This document shows, in pieces, positions 52,216-63,253 of a stretch of 64,000 bases of DNA. Positions within the stretch are counted from its first letter, which is position 1. The number at the start of each line of letters is the position of its first letter. A program made the position numbers and the translations under genes. The DNA is taken from contig NZ_CP042431.1 in the NCBI RefSeq assembly GCF_007970185.1, forward strand, positions 4,960,001 to 5,024,000. Reading direction: 5' to 3'. This DNA comes from Pseudobacter ginsenosidimutans. Its GTDB lineage: Bacteria; Bacteroidota; Bacteroidia; Chitinophagales; Chitinophagaceae. The notes under the pieces are model-generated. The model worked only from the letters and a program-made list of their open reading frames with translations, made no database searches and was not told the origin of the DNA.

Positions 52216-52301
52216 GGTCATTTTTGGATAATACAAAAGTCGTTTTGACTAAATCTGCTTTCTGATTGCTGCTGAAATTTGCAGTAACAAATACCAGAAA
52301 A

Positions 52302-53087
52302 ATGGATTTAAAGAACAGTTCCATCCTTATTACCGGAGGAACAAGCGGAATCGGATTAGGATTGGTAAAACAACTTATCAAAGAAGGCGCTACCGTTATC
52401 GTGACTGGTAGAAAGCTGGATGCGCTGAACGAAACCAAAAAACAGTTTCCCGGAGTACACGTTTTTCAAAGCGATGTGAGTAATCCTGGTGATATTGAAG
52501 ATTTATACCAAAACGTTACAACGAAATTTCCGGATCTAAACATCATCATCAACAATGCCGGTTTAATGCGGCTAATTGATTTGCAGGACCCATCACTGGA
52601 TTTGGAAAACATCAATAGGGAAGTAGCAACAAACCTTACCGGAACTATTCAGATGGTGCACCGGTTTCTACCACATCTGATAACTAAAAAATCAGCGGCC
52701 ATCGTAAATGTATCCTCCGGTATTGCTTTTATGCCCTATTCCGCTGCACCCATTTATAGTGCCACCAAGGCAGGTGTTCGCGCTTATACACAGGCCCTGC
52801 GTTTGCAACTGGGAAATACGTCCGTAAGAGTTTTTGAAATGATACCGCCAGGCGTAAATACTAATTTACAAAACGATTGGATAAGAAAACCTAACCCGGG
52901 TATGATGATGAGTGTGGACAAGATGGTAAAAGTGGCTATCGACGGACTAAAGAAAGATAAAAAAGAACTAAAGCCATTCCTTATCAAAATATTAAGACTG
53001 GCGAGCAGGATTTTTCCAGGCATGCTTTTAAGATTTGGTCACCGGGAATTTATTGCAATCGAAAAAATGAAAAAAATAAAGCAATGA
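52302..53087 (+). CDS. Classical short-chain dehydrogenase (DltE-like)
   Basis: 261 residues from the ATG at 52302. Nucleotide motif ITGGTSGIGLGLVKQL at residues 10-25, NNAG at about residue 85, NVSSGIAFMPYSAAP (catalytic Ser), and YSATKAG with the YxxxK pair near residue 155. TGRK after strand 2 favours NADP. It belongs to the cluster of DltE-like reductases of unknown substrate. It overlaps the DUF2147 gene by four bases (ATGA), so the two are translationally coupled. Confidence 0.92.
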   Translation: MDLKNSSILITGGTSGIGLGLVKQLIKEGATVIVTGRKLDALNETKKQFPGVHVFQSDVSNPGDIEDLYQNVTTKFPDLNIIINNAGLMRLIDLQDPSLDLENINREVATNLTGTIQMVHRFLPHLITKKSAAIVNVSSGIAFMPYSAAPIYSATKAGVRAYTQALRLQLGNTSVRVFEMIPPGVNTNLQNDWIRKPNPGMMMSVDKMVKVAIDGLKKDKKELKPFLIKILRLASRIFPGMLLRFGHREFIAIEKMKKIKQ

Positions 53088-53527
53088 GAAAGATAATTCT
53101 TGCGATCATAATATTGGTTATTGGGCTAACAGGTTTTACTCAGCAACCTGCAGATAAGATCATCGGGCAGTGGGAAAGTATTGATGGAGAAGTAAAGCTG
53201 AAATTTGAAATTTTTAAGCAAGATGGAAAATATTTCGGAAAGCTTTTGTGGGCTTCCAATATGTTTGAAATTGATAGCAAAATCCCTAAGAAAGACAATA
53301 ATAATCCCAATAAGTCATTACGGGACAGGTCCAGGCAAGGTATTGTGAACATAACCAACCTGAAATTTGAAAAGGGCGAATACAGCGGTGGAAAATTGTA
53401 CAACCCTGAAGATGGTGATATTTACAGCTTAAATGCGAAATTGAGAACAGAGAACGAACTTCACTTTCGTGGTTATCTGGGTATTTCGCTCCTGGGTAAA
53501 ACAATGAAGTTTAAGAGAATTCAATAA
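53084..53527 (+). CDS. Secreted DUF2147-type protein
   Basis: 147 residues with the signal peptide IILAIIILVIGLTGFTQQ. The mature part starts IIGQWESIDGEVKLKFEIFKQDGKYFGKLLW, the pattern of DUF2147, and ends YLGISLLGKTMKFKRI, also typical. Proteins of this family are small periplasmic beta proteins of unknown role. Its start overlaps the SDR stop by four bases. Confidence 0.88.
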   Translation: MRKIILAIIILVIGLTGFTQQPADKIIGQWESIDGEVKLKFEIFKQDGKYFGKLLWASNMFEIDSKIPKKDNNNPNKSLRDRSRQGIVNITNLKFEKGEYSGGKLYNPEDGDIYSLNAKLRTENELHFRGYLGISLLGKTMKFKRIQ

Positions 53528-53600
53528 ATTAGAAATAAGGGAAAGTCATGTTGAAAAGTATAGGTAATGCCAAATTCTCATTAAAAAAATGTGTTGAATC

Positions 53601-54502
53601 ATGAATGCGCCTTATCGTATAAAATCCATCACAGAAGGCCATCGCATTGCAGGATTGGAAAAGCCACATCACCCACTCATCAGCATTGTTGATGTCTCAA
53701 AATTTACAAACAGCAGTAATGTTACGGCTGTGATTTTCGACTTTTATACCGTATCTATCAAGCGTGGTTGCAATAACTTATTTTATGGTCAGCAGAAATA
53801 TGATTTTGATGAAGGCTTAATGGCGTTTATGGCCCCGGACAAATATTGAGGGGCGAAGAAGGTGGACTGCCGCCCAATTTGCAGGGGTGGATGTTGTTTA
53901 TCCACCCTGATTTTTTATGGAATACGCCATTGGCAAAAAAAATAAAACAATATGAATATTTTAGCTATTCCACCAATGAAGCTTTATTTCTTTCCGATAA
54001 AGAAGAAACGATAATGAATGGAATTATCGATAATATTCGTTATGAGTATAATGCCAACATCGACAAGTTTAGCCAGGATGTGATTATAGCTCAGTTGGAA
54101 TTGTTGTTTACTTATGCACAAAGATTTTACGAGCGACAGTTCATTACCCGGAAAGTAACCAATCATCAAATCCTTAGCCGTTTAGAAATGCTGCTTTCGG
54201 AATATTTCAATAGCAATGATTTAATATCAAAAGGCTTACCTACAGTTCAATTTGTATCAGACAGCTTAAATATTTCACCTTCTTATTTACGAAGTTTACT
54301 CAAAACACTGACGGGGCAATCAACGCAACAACATATTCATGACAAATTGATTGAAAAAGCCAAAGAAAAATTATCAACGACTGAATTATCTGTTAGCGAA
54401 ATTGCTTATGAATTGGGCTTTGAACATTTGCAATCGTTCAGCAAGTTGTTTAGGGCAAAGACAAAGCAAACGCCTTCGGAGTTTAGGCAATCGTTCAACT
54501 GA
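53601..54502 (+). pseudogene. AraC-family regulator paralogue, frameshifted
   Basis: The first 82 codons (53601-53849) align with the intact AraC gene at 48309 up to YDFDEGLMAFMAPD, then hit a stop. The rest continues in another frame (53846-54502) with GWMLFIHPDFLWN and both helix-turn-helices (LSVSEIAYELGFEHLQSFSK). Adding one C after position 53836 (GACAAATATTG to GACCAAATATTG) restores the reading MAPDQILRGEEGG. A downstream TTG could still start a 218-residue fragment that keeps the DNA-binding domain. Protein similarity to the intact copy is roughly 60 percent by eye. It is followed by the aldo/keto reductase it probably regulated. Confidence 0.85.
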
Positions 54503-54610
54503 TGGATCAAAAGTAAAGCCAACAGCGGCACCCACCTTGCTTTTTTGCCAAATGGCAAATGATTTCATTTTTGATTGTACAACCTTTGTGTTATCAATTG
54601 AAAAAAGTAA

Positions 54611-55588
<978 letters not shown>

Positions 55589-55593
55589 CGACT

Positions 55594-55826
55594 AATTGAT
55601 GGTCCCTTCCTGACCGTATATGGCAAAGAGCCTGTCTGGTCCAACAAAAGCCACGAATGATTTTTCGGTGAAATTTGATGCGGTGGACAAGCTGGTGTTC
55701 TCAAAAACATTAAGCAGTGTAGAGATAGTAAAACAAGGATTGTTGGAGCGAACATCTGGGAAGAAATACTCAGATTGAAACAACAACCAGGCAAGGCAAT
55801 GATGACCGGCGGCGTTGCTATACCTG
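55594..55826 (+). pseudogene. Partial copy of the DHFR-like gene at 49272-49826
   Basis: This segment matches 49417-49650 at DNA level over about 233 bases, with exact runs such as GTGGACAAGCTGGTGTT. It corresponds to codons about 49-126 of the intact gene. A one-base deletion near 55729 and several substitutions destroy the frame, and both ends of the gene are missing. It is a relic of a local duplication. Confidence 0.85.
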
Positions 55827-55899
55827 CCGGCATTCATGCGCGTTGGACGAAAGAATGCCGGCATCTCAAAAGCCTTATACCGGTTCGGTGCTGATCAGA

Positions 55900-57225
55900 T
55901 CAGCCTGCATTGCTTTCCAGCATTTCCAGGATCCCTTCATTCCTGATGATCATCATTCCCTGCCTGTCTTCCGTGATGCCTTCCTGCAGCCTGTAGGTAT
56001 ACCTGGGCTTAGCGCCTTCCATGATAGTGGGCATGAACAATGACTGGATATTGTTATGTTTTTTCAGGGATTCACCCACTTCAATGATATGCGTGGAAAC
56101 GATGAACAAACAATTTCTGTATTCAGCAAATCCTTCTGTTACTGCCAGGGTTCCATCGAATGCATCTTTTACATTGGTGCCTTTGAACAATTCATCAAAC
56201 ATCAGCAGTAATCTTTTGCCACTGGCGGCAGCATCGGCTGCCTGCTTTACCCGCACTACTTCTGCATAGAAATGGCTATAGCCCAATCCGATATTATCGG
56301 CCACATTGATACTCGAGTACATCCCTTCACGAACTGAGAATTCAAACATATCCGCAGCCACCGGAAATCCCATGTGTGCGAGGTATAAACCGATACCCAC
56401 AGATTTCATCCAGGTGGATTTTCCAGCCATATTGGCGCCGGTAAGGAATAATACATTGCAGGTCCCGTTCAGCAATAGATTGTTGCCTGTTGCTTTATCT
56501 ATACAAGGATGGTGAAGGGCTGCCACTGAAAAGCAATTGTTCTCCGGAGGGAATGCTCTGGCATAGTTGAATTTCCTGCTGCGCGCTACATCACTAATGG
56601 CAATATACACATCCACTTCGTAGATGAACTGTAGCAGATCCTCCAGTTCGGAATTGTATTTTTCCTTCAGCAAATGATCATAATACGCAATGGTTTGTAC
56701 CGGCAATGATTGATAGATATCTGTATTACGTACTTTTTCCAGTTTCTTGTCGGCAAGAAGTGTTTGGATCGATCTTATACGATTGGCATAAGGACCGGTT
56801 TGCAACTGTTGACTGTTTACAAATTCGAAACATTTGTTCAGGATTACGATGGTTGCCTGCAGCCCCTGCACATTCTTTTTGAAACGCTCATCCCTCGTGA
56901 GCTTCGACAAACATTTTTTTACAAATGTTCCTGCCAGCACCATCGCCGCATTTTTGCTCACACGGATATCGAGGTACTCACGCATGAGACTTACTTGTTG
57001 CACATCGAAAGGAAATTGTATCGCTGCCTGCTGGAAACTCCGGAAGATCCTGCTTCTTTCATTGATGACCTCTGCGCTGGTGAGCGGCGTACGGAACATC
57101 GCATCCAGCAATTGTTCTGCTCCTCTTGTTTTGACCCTGTTGAATAAATGATAAACTGATCCCTGCCGGAATTTACCGAGCAGGTTCAACTCTTCGAGCG
57201 TTTGTTTGTCTATGCTAAAACTCAT
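55900..57225 (-). CDS. Stand-alone MutS-family ATPase, second of a tandem pair
   Basis: 441 residues. It has only the helical core/lever (about residues 1-235) and the ATPase domain V. The mismatch-binding domain I and connector domain II of true MutS are absent, and there is no C-terminal Smr nuclease as in MutS2. The ATPase is intact: GANMAGKST (Walker A, residue ~263), LLMFDELFKGTN (Walker B region, ~341), STHIIEVGE (~377). The C-terminus ends in GITEDRQGMMIIRNEGI, shared with the upstream paralogue. It lies 28 bases after that gene and closes an operon with two ABC permease fusions and an ABC ATPase. Biochemical role unknown. Confidence 0.88.
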   Translation of the reverse strand: MSFSIDKQTLEELNLLGKFRQGSVYHLFNRVKTRGAEQLLDAMFRTPLTSAEVINERSRIFRSFQQAAIQFPFDVQQVSLMREYLDIRVSKNAAMVLAGTFVKKCLSKLTRDERFKKNVQGLQATIVILNKCFEFVNSQQLQTGPYANRIRSIQTLLADKKLEKVRNTDIYQSLPVQTIAYYDHLLKEKYNSELEDLLQFIYEVDVYIAISDVARSRKFNYARAFPPENNCFSVAALHHPCIDKATGNNLLLNGTCNVLFLTGANMAGKSTWMKSVGIGLYLAHMGFPVAADMFEFSVREGMYSSINVADNIGLGYSHFYAEVVRVKQAADAAASGKRLLLMFDELFKGTNVKDAFDGTLAVTEGFAEYRNCLFIVSTHIIEVGESLKKHNNIQSLFMPTIMEGAKPRYTYRLQEGITEDRQGMMIIRNEGILEMLESNAG

Positions 57226-57253
57226 GGTTAATATTTTTAATCAGGCTGTGCCG

Positions 57254-58540
57254 TTAAGCTTTCTTCCCGTTTTTCAAGGTTTCCAAAATGCCTTCGTTCC
57301 TGATGATGATCATACCATGACGATCATCGGTAATTCCCTTTTCAAGCGTATAAGTGTATTCTGGTGCATGCCCCTTCATTTTAGTTGGTAAATACAGGAA
57401 GCCGATATTGGGTTGTTGTTTCAATTCTTCACCTGCTTCCACAATATGGGATGAAATAATGAAGAGGCTGTTCGATTTGCCGGCGAATCCGCGCGTGACA
57501 GCCACCGTGGCTTCATGCGCATCCTTCACATTGGTGCCGCGGAACAATTCATCAAAAAGAATGAATAATGATTTGCCACTGCTCAGTTCGCTGGCCATCT
57601 TTTTAACCCGCAATACTTCTGCATAGAAATGACTGGCGCCGATGCCCAGGTTGTCCGGGAGATTCACTGTGGTGTACAAACCATCCAGCACGGAGAACTC
57701 CATCGAATTGGCTGCCACAGGGAATCCCATATGCGCTATATACAATGCTGTGCTCAGCGATCGCAGCATCGTTGATTTACCGGCCATATTGGCCCCGGTC
57801 AGAAATATCACATTCTGCTGTTCATCCATTCTTACATTGTTGCGCACTGCATTAGTGAGCGTTGGATGGTACACGCCTTCCAGGGCTAGTACGGGTTTTC
57901 CTTTGCTGAGCGCGCGGGGAAATACAAAGCCACGATCAGTGGCTGTTCTGGCCACAGCAATATATACATCCAGCTGATAAAGCTGTTTCAGCAGGTTTTC
58001 CAAATGAATTCTTTGTGCCGCTCTGAACAGGGAATCGAATGCCGTAACTGCCGCATATGAGATCTTGTTTTTTCCGGCTCCCTGTTTCAGCGCGGGCTCA
58101 AATGCAGGATTGGATAAGATCTTTTCTATGATCGTTCGCTCATTGATATATTCACTGAGTTGCTGCACATCATTTCGCTCAACAAAAATCTGGGTGAGAT
58201 GTAAGAGATCGATAATTGCAGACACTCCATTCTGCACTTCCTTTTCGCTTAACTGAGTCTGATGCTGTTCGTTGATATTTTGGAACAAATACTTTTCAGT
58301 AACATCAAAAATTGAAGCATCAAAAGGGAAAACCAGATTTGCCTTCATGAACTGGGCAATGGTATTGCTTCGCTGGTTGATGGCAGTTTTGTCACTCAGG
58401 GGAGATTTGAACAACACTTCCAGTAATGCTTCTCCACCACGGGTATGCGCATTGTTGTAAATGTCATAGATCCCGTGACCGTCTCTTTTCCCAAATATGC
58501 CGAGATCATCGATGGTTTGTTCATCAGTTTGTAAATACAT
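57254..58540 (-). CDS. Stand-alone MutS-family ATPase, first of a tandem pair
   Basis: 428 residues, same two-domain layout as the neighbour at 55900: a helical core (residues 1-225) and MutS domain V. Motifs are GANMAGKST, FILFDELFRGTN, SSHIVEAGEE and the shared tail GITDDRHGMIIIRNEGI. The pair share perhaps a third to two-fifths of their residues, so they are old paralogues that may form a heterodimer, as MutS proteins act as dimers with composite ATP sites. Starts six bases after the ABC permease fusion gene at 58547, so it is part of the same message. Confidence 0.88.
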   Translation of the reverse strand: MYLQTDEQTIDDLGIFGKRDGHGIYDIYNNAHTRGGEALLEVLFKSPLSDKTAINQRSNTIAQFMKANLVFPFDASIFDVTEKYLFQNINEQHQTQLSEKEVQNGVSAIIDLLHLTQIFVERNDVQQLSEYINERTIIEKILSNPAFEPALKQGAGKNKISYAAVTAFDSLFRAAQRIHLENLLKQLYQLDVYIAVARTATDRGFVFPRALSKGKPVLALEGVYHPTLTNAVRNNVRMDEQQNVIFLTGANMAGKSTMLRSLSTALYIAHMGFPVAANSMEFSVLDGLYTTVNLPDNLGIGASHFYAEVLRVKKMASELSSGKSLFILFDELFRGTNVKDAHEATVAVTRGFAGKSNSLFIISSHIVEAGEELKQQPNIGFLYLPTKMKGHAPEYTYTLEKGITDDRHGMIIIRNEGILETLKNGKKA

Positions 58541-58546
58541 CGTTGC

Positions 58547-60865
58547 TTATTTTCTTTTTCTACGGATCAATACGATGGCGCCAATGCTCAGCAGTATCGC
58601 AGGCACCACCCAAAACATTATTTTCTTCTGATAGTATGCTGCGTGTTCCCCGATCTTTAGCAATACATCTTCTGGTTCTTTCCTGGTGGCTACAAGCGGG
58701 AACAGATTATACGCCATCCAACTGTAGATGGATGTGAGGAAAGTATTATTGTTTGATAAGCGCCTGTTACTGGCGAGGTCGGCATCACCACTGATCACCA
58801 GCCGCTGCTCTTTTCCGTTGATGGTCCTTGTCAGATTTTTGATCACAGAAAAACTTTGTTGTTTGAGATCGCCTGCTGCTGCATTGAAGGGAGGCAGGAT
58901 GGAATCGATCACAATAGTTCCCCTGCTGAGCCAGGTGGCATTGGGTATGGTATTGGCGAGTGAATCAATTTTCCAACCGGCAGGTTGCAGACTGGTGACA
59001 GCTGTAACGCCGGGCAACAGTGCATAATCATTCAGGTTTGCTATCGGTTCTGCCAATGTTCTGCTACTGGCGGATACCAGCGCATACACTTTATCAGGTG
59101 TTTCGTCCTGGGTTGGATAAACAAGTTGTCCGGGCTCCAGTTGCATACCTAATGGGGCCAGTAAGGGATTCAATACATGTTGTTTGCCGGGCTCTCCGTA
59201 GAACATGCAATTACCACCTTTGGCAATGTACTGGTTGATCTTTTCAGTAACAACGGGACTAAGATCCATTTTAGGATCAGCGATCACCAGCGTTGTAAGT
59301 TTATCGGGAATGGATTGGGTATGCAGGTTGATGGTATCCACATCAAACCCGATATTGATCATCGACTTCCTGTGTTGTTTACTGGTTGTATGTGTAGCAT
59401 ATTCCCGGTCTCCCCATTTGTAAATATTCCTTTCAAGAGAACCTGTGCTGAAGGCAACCGAAGGCATGGGTGTTCCCTGCACTCTTTTGATAGCGGCCAT
59501 CACATTGGTTTCATCGGGCCAGAAATTATTATCATCGAATGTGCGGAGTACTGCAGTATGCCCTTTGAATTTTAATTGCATCACCAGTTTTTCCTGTTCC
59601 GCTGCGAGGTTGATATCAGCCTGTACTTTGTTTACCGGGAGGTACATATCTTCAGACCGCCCGCTCATCTTGCACATTTCTTTTACGATTGCTTCCACAG
59701 ATTTATGTGGGAACAATTTGGTTAAACTCTGCGGATCTGCGATTGTATCATACGCATAGTAATAAACATATTTAAAACTGATATCCGGTTTGAACCGCAG
59801 GTACATGTCCCAGAACTGTCCCAGGTAATTGCTGTTGCGGCTTTCGGGCATTCCATAGATGAGGTCATTTTGTTTACCGAGCAGATTGGAATACATCGTT
59901 ACCTCCAGGGTGCTATCGCCCAACTCCTTCAACAACTGTTGTGTTTTCGGGTGCAGTGTATTTCTTTGGGTACTCGTGGCGTCGAGGTATCCTGTGAGCG
60001 CCGGACGCGAACTGATATAACCAAGCAGCAGTACAACCACCAGTGTCAACAGGGTTCTGCCAGCTTTGATATGCCAGGGTCTGTACTGTAGTTTACCGGA
60101 AAGTCTGAAGCAGGTGAATACAACAAACATCCCTGGCACCAGTATGAAATAAAACAGGTCCCTTGTGGTGATGAGACCGTTCAGCATTTTGTCTGCCCGG
60201 CCCTGCATGGAAAGGAACCAGGTAAGGTCTCTCACAAAATCATACCGCTGCCATAAGCTACCAATATAGATCAGCGCCCAGATAGTTAAGAAAGTGGCAA
60301 TGGCAGATACGATCTGCGATTGACTGAGACTACTCAAAAACAGGCCGATAGCGGAATACGCACATACCAGTAAATAGAAACCCAGAAGGGCCGATAGTAA
60401 TGCGCTGCTGTCAACCTGTTTGATATTCATCATTCCTGTTACCAGAAAAATAGCCACGATCAATACCAGGATCATATTGTACAACATGATACCAAGATAT
60501 TTTCCCAGCACCACCTTCCTGATACTGATGGGTGAAGAATAAAGCAGTGCACTGGTGCCCATCAGGTAATCCCTGCTGATCAGTCCCATCGTTAACAATG
60601 GGATGATCAGAAAAAGATTGCCGCTGATACTGGTAAAAAATCCACCCAGCAGGAACACATCAGCTGTGAGCCCGTAGAAGGTGTGCAGGGCTTTGAATGA
60701 AGGAGCATTCTTAAGTTGCACTTCCTGGATATTCGCGAGATAGTGAATGGTGTTTGTATAGGAATGAGCACAGCTGATAAAAAAGATCAGCAACACAAAC
60801 CAGGCAATCGGGGAGTAAAACAAGTTCCGGAACTCATTCTTTGCTATACTGAAAATGATTTTCAT
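58547..60865 (-). CDS. GldF-GldG-like fused ABC permease, paralogue 2
   Basis: 772 residues. The N-terminal about 260 residues are an ABC-2 type permease with six membrane helices (YSPIAWFVLLIFFISCAHSY, then a SRDYLMGTSALLYSSPISIRKVVLGKYLG signature). The central about 450 residues are an exported GldG-like auxiliary domain (ABC_transp_aux: FVLSRP-type start SSRPALTGYLDA, VMYSNLLGK, ISGDADLASNRR). A last helix and RRKRK end anchor the C-terminus. In flavobacteria GldF and GldG are separate; here they are one chain. Partner of the 60876 paralogue, ten bases upstream. The substrate is unknown; gliding is one possibility. Confidence 0.86.
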   Translation of the reverse strand: MKIIFSIAKNEFRNLFYSPIAWFVLLIFFISCAHSYTNTIHYLANIQEVQLKNAPSFKALHTFYGLTADVFLLGGFFTSISGNLFLIIPLLTMGLISRDYLMGTSALLYSSPISIRKVVLGKYLGIMLYNMILVLIVAIFLVTGMMNIKQVDSSALLSALLGFYLLVCAYSAIGLFLSSLSQSQIVSAIATFLTIWALIYIGSLWQRYDFVRDLTWFLSMQGRADKMLNGLITTRDLFYFILVPGMFVVFTCFRLSGKLQYRPWHIKAGRTLLTLVVVLLLGYISSRPALTGYLDATSTQRNTLHPKTQQLLKELGDSTLEVTMYSNLLGKQNDLIYGMPESRNSNYLGQFWDMYLRFKPDISFKYVYYYAYDTIADPQSLTKLFPHKSVEAIVKEMCKMSGRSEDMYLPVNKVQADINLAAEQEKLVMQLKFKGHTAVLRTFDDNNFWPDETNVMAAIKRVQGTPMPSVAFSTGSLERNIYKWGDREYATHTTSKQHRKSMINIGFDVDTINLHTQSIPDKLTTLVIADPKMDLSPVVTEKINQYIAKGGNCMFYGEPGKQHVLNPLLAPLGMQLEPGQLVYPTQDETPDKVYALVSASSRTLAEPIANLNDYALLPGVTAVTSLQPAGWKIDSLANTIPNATWLSRGTIVIDSILPPFNAAAGDLKQQSFSVIKNLTRTINGKEQRLVISGDADLASNRRLSNNNTFLTSIYSWMAYNLFPLVATRKEPEDVLLKIGEHAAYYQKKIMFWVVPAILLSIGAIVLIRRKRK

Positions 60866-60875
60866 AGCGGATCGT

Positions 60876-63227
60876 TTATTTTCTTTTTCTTCTGATTAGA
60901 ATTATCACGCCAGTTATCAGCACTAAGGATGGCAGTATCCAGGTGAAAACTATTTTCTGAATATAGGCCCGTTTCATTTTTACCAGCAGCCAGTCGTCTT
61001 TTGCCTGTGGCCTGGGTGTATAGATGGGGAACTTATTGTAGGCGGTCCAGCTATACATAGAATAGAGCATGGGAGTAGTTCCGTCCCAGATCCCCTGATT
61101 GCTGAGTATGTCTGCATCACCGGTCACGATAATTCTTTGTTCCTTCTGACCGATGGTCCTGGAGAGTTTGGTGATCACCGGTGCAGAAACTTCTTTCTGA
61201 TCACCTGCTGCCGGATCAAAAACAGGCGCCGTAGAATCAACAATCAGTTTTCCTACTTTCAACCAGCTCTTGTTGGGAGCAGATAAAACAAGTGGAGTTG
61301 AATGAAATCCGTTTTCACCTTTTCCAGACAGGCTGGTGGCTCCTCTTATTTTCAGAAAGAGTGAGTCTTCGTAGATGCCATTTGCCCAGAGGTATTTTGA
61401 TTGCCGGAAAGTTCTTTCTTCAGAGAGGTTGAAAGCAGTGGTATCGATAAAACCTGTAATTTTTTCCGGTGTTTCATGTTTGCTGAGTTGGACCAGCTGT
61501 CCATCCTGCAATTGGATACCTGTCTGTTTCAGCAATGGATTTAATACCTGTTGTTTGCCTGGTTCTCCCAGGATGATCATATTACCTCCTTGCAGCAGGT
61601 ATTGCGTGAGCTTGCCCATAACAGTATCGGTATAAGCAACACGCGGATCGGCCAGTACCAGCAAAGAAGTATTGACTGGTATATTGTGTGTGGAAAGATT
61701 CAGTGTATCCAGATCAAACCCGGAATTGATGAGAGATTCCAGTCCCCATTTGTCGGCAGTATGTAACGACAATTCTCTTTCTCCTCTTTTGTAAATGCTT
61801 CTTTCCAGTTGTCCGGATACATAGTAAACCTGTGGAATTGGTTTATTCAGCAGACGGCTCAGTACTGCATTGATATTGCGTTCCCTGGGCCATGGTTTCG
61901 CCGGGGCATGCGTTCTCAGAATTGTTTTTCTTCCCTGGTATTCCAGGGTCATTAATAATTCCAGGTTTTCGGATTCCAGTTCTTTCAGGTTGGGCATTTC
62001 GGCAGCCGGTTTGAACAATGCCGGATCCACCTGTAGCATTTTTGCTTTCAGGCCGGCAATCTGTTGCAAGGTTTTTCCTGGATATTTTCTGAAGAGGCTG
62101 CTGTCAGTTTTTTGGATGCCATAATAGTACACATACTTAAAGTGGATATCTGATTTGAAACGCTGATAAGGCCACCATACTTTTTCCAGGTAAGTATTGC
62201 GTGCGGCGGGTAGCCCAAAGTTTGCTTTCTGATCCAGGAGATTGGTGTACAGGGTTATTTCCAATGGACCCTCATTCAGCTCCCTGATGAGTTCCTGTGA
62301 TCTTGGATGTATGCTGTGAAGTTGTTGTGCAGTGGTATCGAAGTATACATTGTTAGCCGGACGGGAAAAAACATAACCTGTCAGTACGCAGATCAGTATC
62401 AGCGAAAGATAACGGCTCACCCTTACATACCAGACACGGCTTTCAGTGCCATGCTTCAGTCTTAATAAAGTAAATCCAATGAATGCGCAGATGATGAGAA
62501 GATAATAAATGATATCGCTGGTGGTTATGAGCCCAGACAGCATATTGGTGATCTTATTGGAGATCGCTAAGAACCAGGTGATATCCCTGAAGAATTCATA
62601 CTCCTGCCAGAGTGTTTGAATGCGTGACAACAGAAACAACACCGTAAAACTGGCCAGTGCCGATACGATCTGGTAACTGGTAAGGCTAGACATGAATACT
62701 GCAATCGCAGTCAGGGCGCTGAGCAACAGGAACAAGCCCAGCAAACCAGAAAGGAGAGGAGGAAGATCAAGCGATCTGATATCAAAGAATCCAAGTACTA
62801 TGAATATGCCGATGATGGCAACAAGGATGAAATTATACACCGTCAATCCCAGAAACTTACCCAGTACGATCTGCCTGAGTTTAACCGGCGATGAATACAA
62901 GAGCCTGATAGTACCATTGTTGAATTCCTTGTTGATGACGCTCATCGCCAGCAGTGGAACAAACAGGTACAAGTATTTTAAGATCACAAAAAACAGCCCA
63001 CTTCCCAGGGTATTGTATATGTTTTTGGTGTAGGACTCATCAATATTATAAAAGAGAGGTTTGGGGTTATTTCTTTCCAGCATCTCGGTAGCTGCCGCAT
63101 ATCCCAACATTGGGTTTGTATAGAAGTAAGCTGTCATCACCAGCATGGTGAGCGCCAGGAACCAGCCAATCGGTGAATAGAACAGATGGCGGAGCTCGTT
63201 TTTGGCGATTTTGAAAATAATACGCAT
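60876..63227 (-). CDS. GldF-GldG-like fused ABC permease, paralogue 1
   Basis: 783 residues with the same layout as the 58547 gene: ABC-2 permease (YSPIGWFLALTMLVMTAYFY, NGTIRLLYSSPVKLRQIVLGKFLG), GldG-like extracytoplasmic domain (YVFSRPANNVYFDTTAQQ, VTGDADILSNQG) and a final helix (WILPSLVLITGVIILIRRKRK). The two paralogues probably form the membrane heterodimer that one ATPase drives, since a single ATP-binding gene (63254) precedes both. The gap to that gene is 26 bases and to the next permease ten bases, so all are one operon. Confidence 0.86.
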   Translation of the reverse strand: MRIIFKIAKNELRHLFYSPIGWFLALTMLVMTAYFYTNPMLGYAAATEMLERNNPKPLFYNIDESYTKNIYNTLGSGLFFVILKYLYLFVPLLAMSVINKEFNNGTIRLLYSSPVKLRQIVLGKFLGLTVYNFILVAIIGIFIVLGFFDIRSLDLPPLLSGLLGLFLLLSALTAIAVFMSSLTSYQIVSALASFTVLFLLSRIQTLWQEYEFFRDITWFLAISNKITNMLSGLITTSDIIYYLLIICAFIGFTLLRLKHGTESRVWYVRVSRYLSLILICVLTGYVFSRPANNVYFDTTAQQLHSIHPRSQELIRELNEGPLEITLYTNLLDQKANFGLPAARNTYLEKVWWPYQRFKSDIHFKYVYYYGIQKTDSSLFRKYPGKTLQQIAGLKAKMLQVDPALFKPAAEMPNLKELESENLELLMTLEYQGRKTILRTHAPAKPWPRERNINAVLSRLLNKPIPQVYYVSGQLERSIYKRGERELSLHTADKWGLESLINSGFDLDTLNLSTHNIPVNTSLLVLADPRVAYTDTVMGKLTQYLLQGGNMIILGEPGKQQVLNPLLKQTGIQLQDGQLVQLSKHETPEKITGFIDTTAFNLSEERTFRQSKYLWANGIYEDSLFLKIRGATSLSGKGENGFHSTPLVLSAPNKSWLKVGKLIVDSTAPVFDPAAGDQKEVSAPVITKLSRTIGQKEQRIIVTGDADILSNQGIWDGTTPMLYSMYSWTAYNKFPIYTPRPQAKDDWLLVKMKRAYIQKIVFTWILPSLVLITGVIILIRRKRK

Positions 63228-63253
63228 CAGAGTGATTTTACTTGCCTGGTAGA

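Noticed and set aside
53601-53849. An 82-residue independent regulator gene
   Set aside because: It aligns with the first third of the AraC paralogue and the remainder follows in another frame, so it is a piece of a broken gene.
55900-58540. Classical mismatch repair mutS genes
   Set aside because: Both proteins are about 430-440 residues and lack domain I with its Phe-x-Glu mismatch reader and the connector, so they are not the housekeeping MutS.
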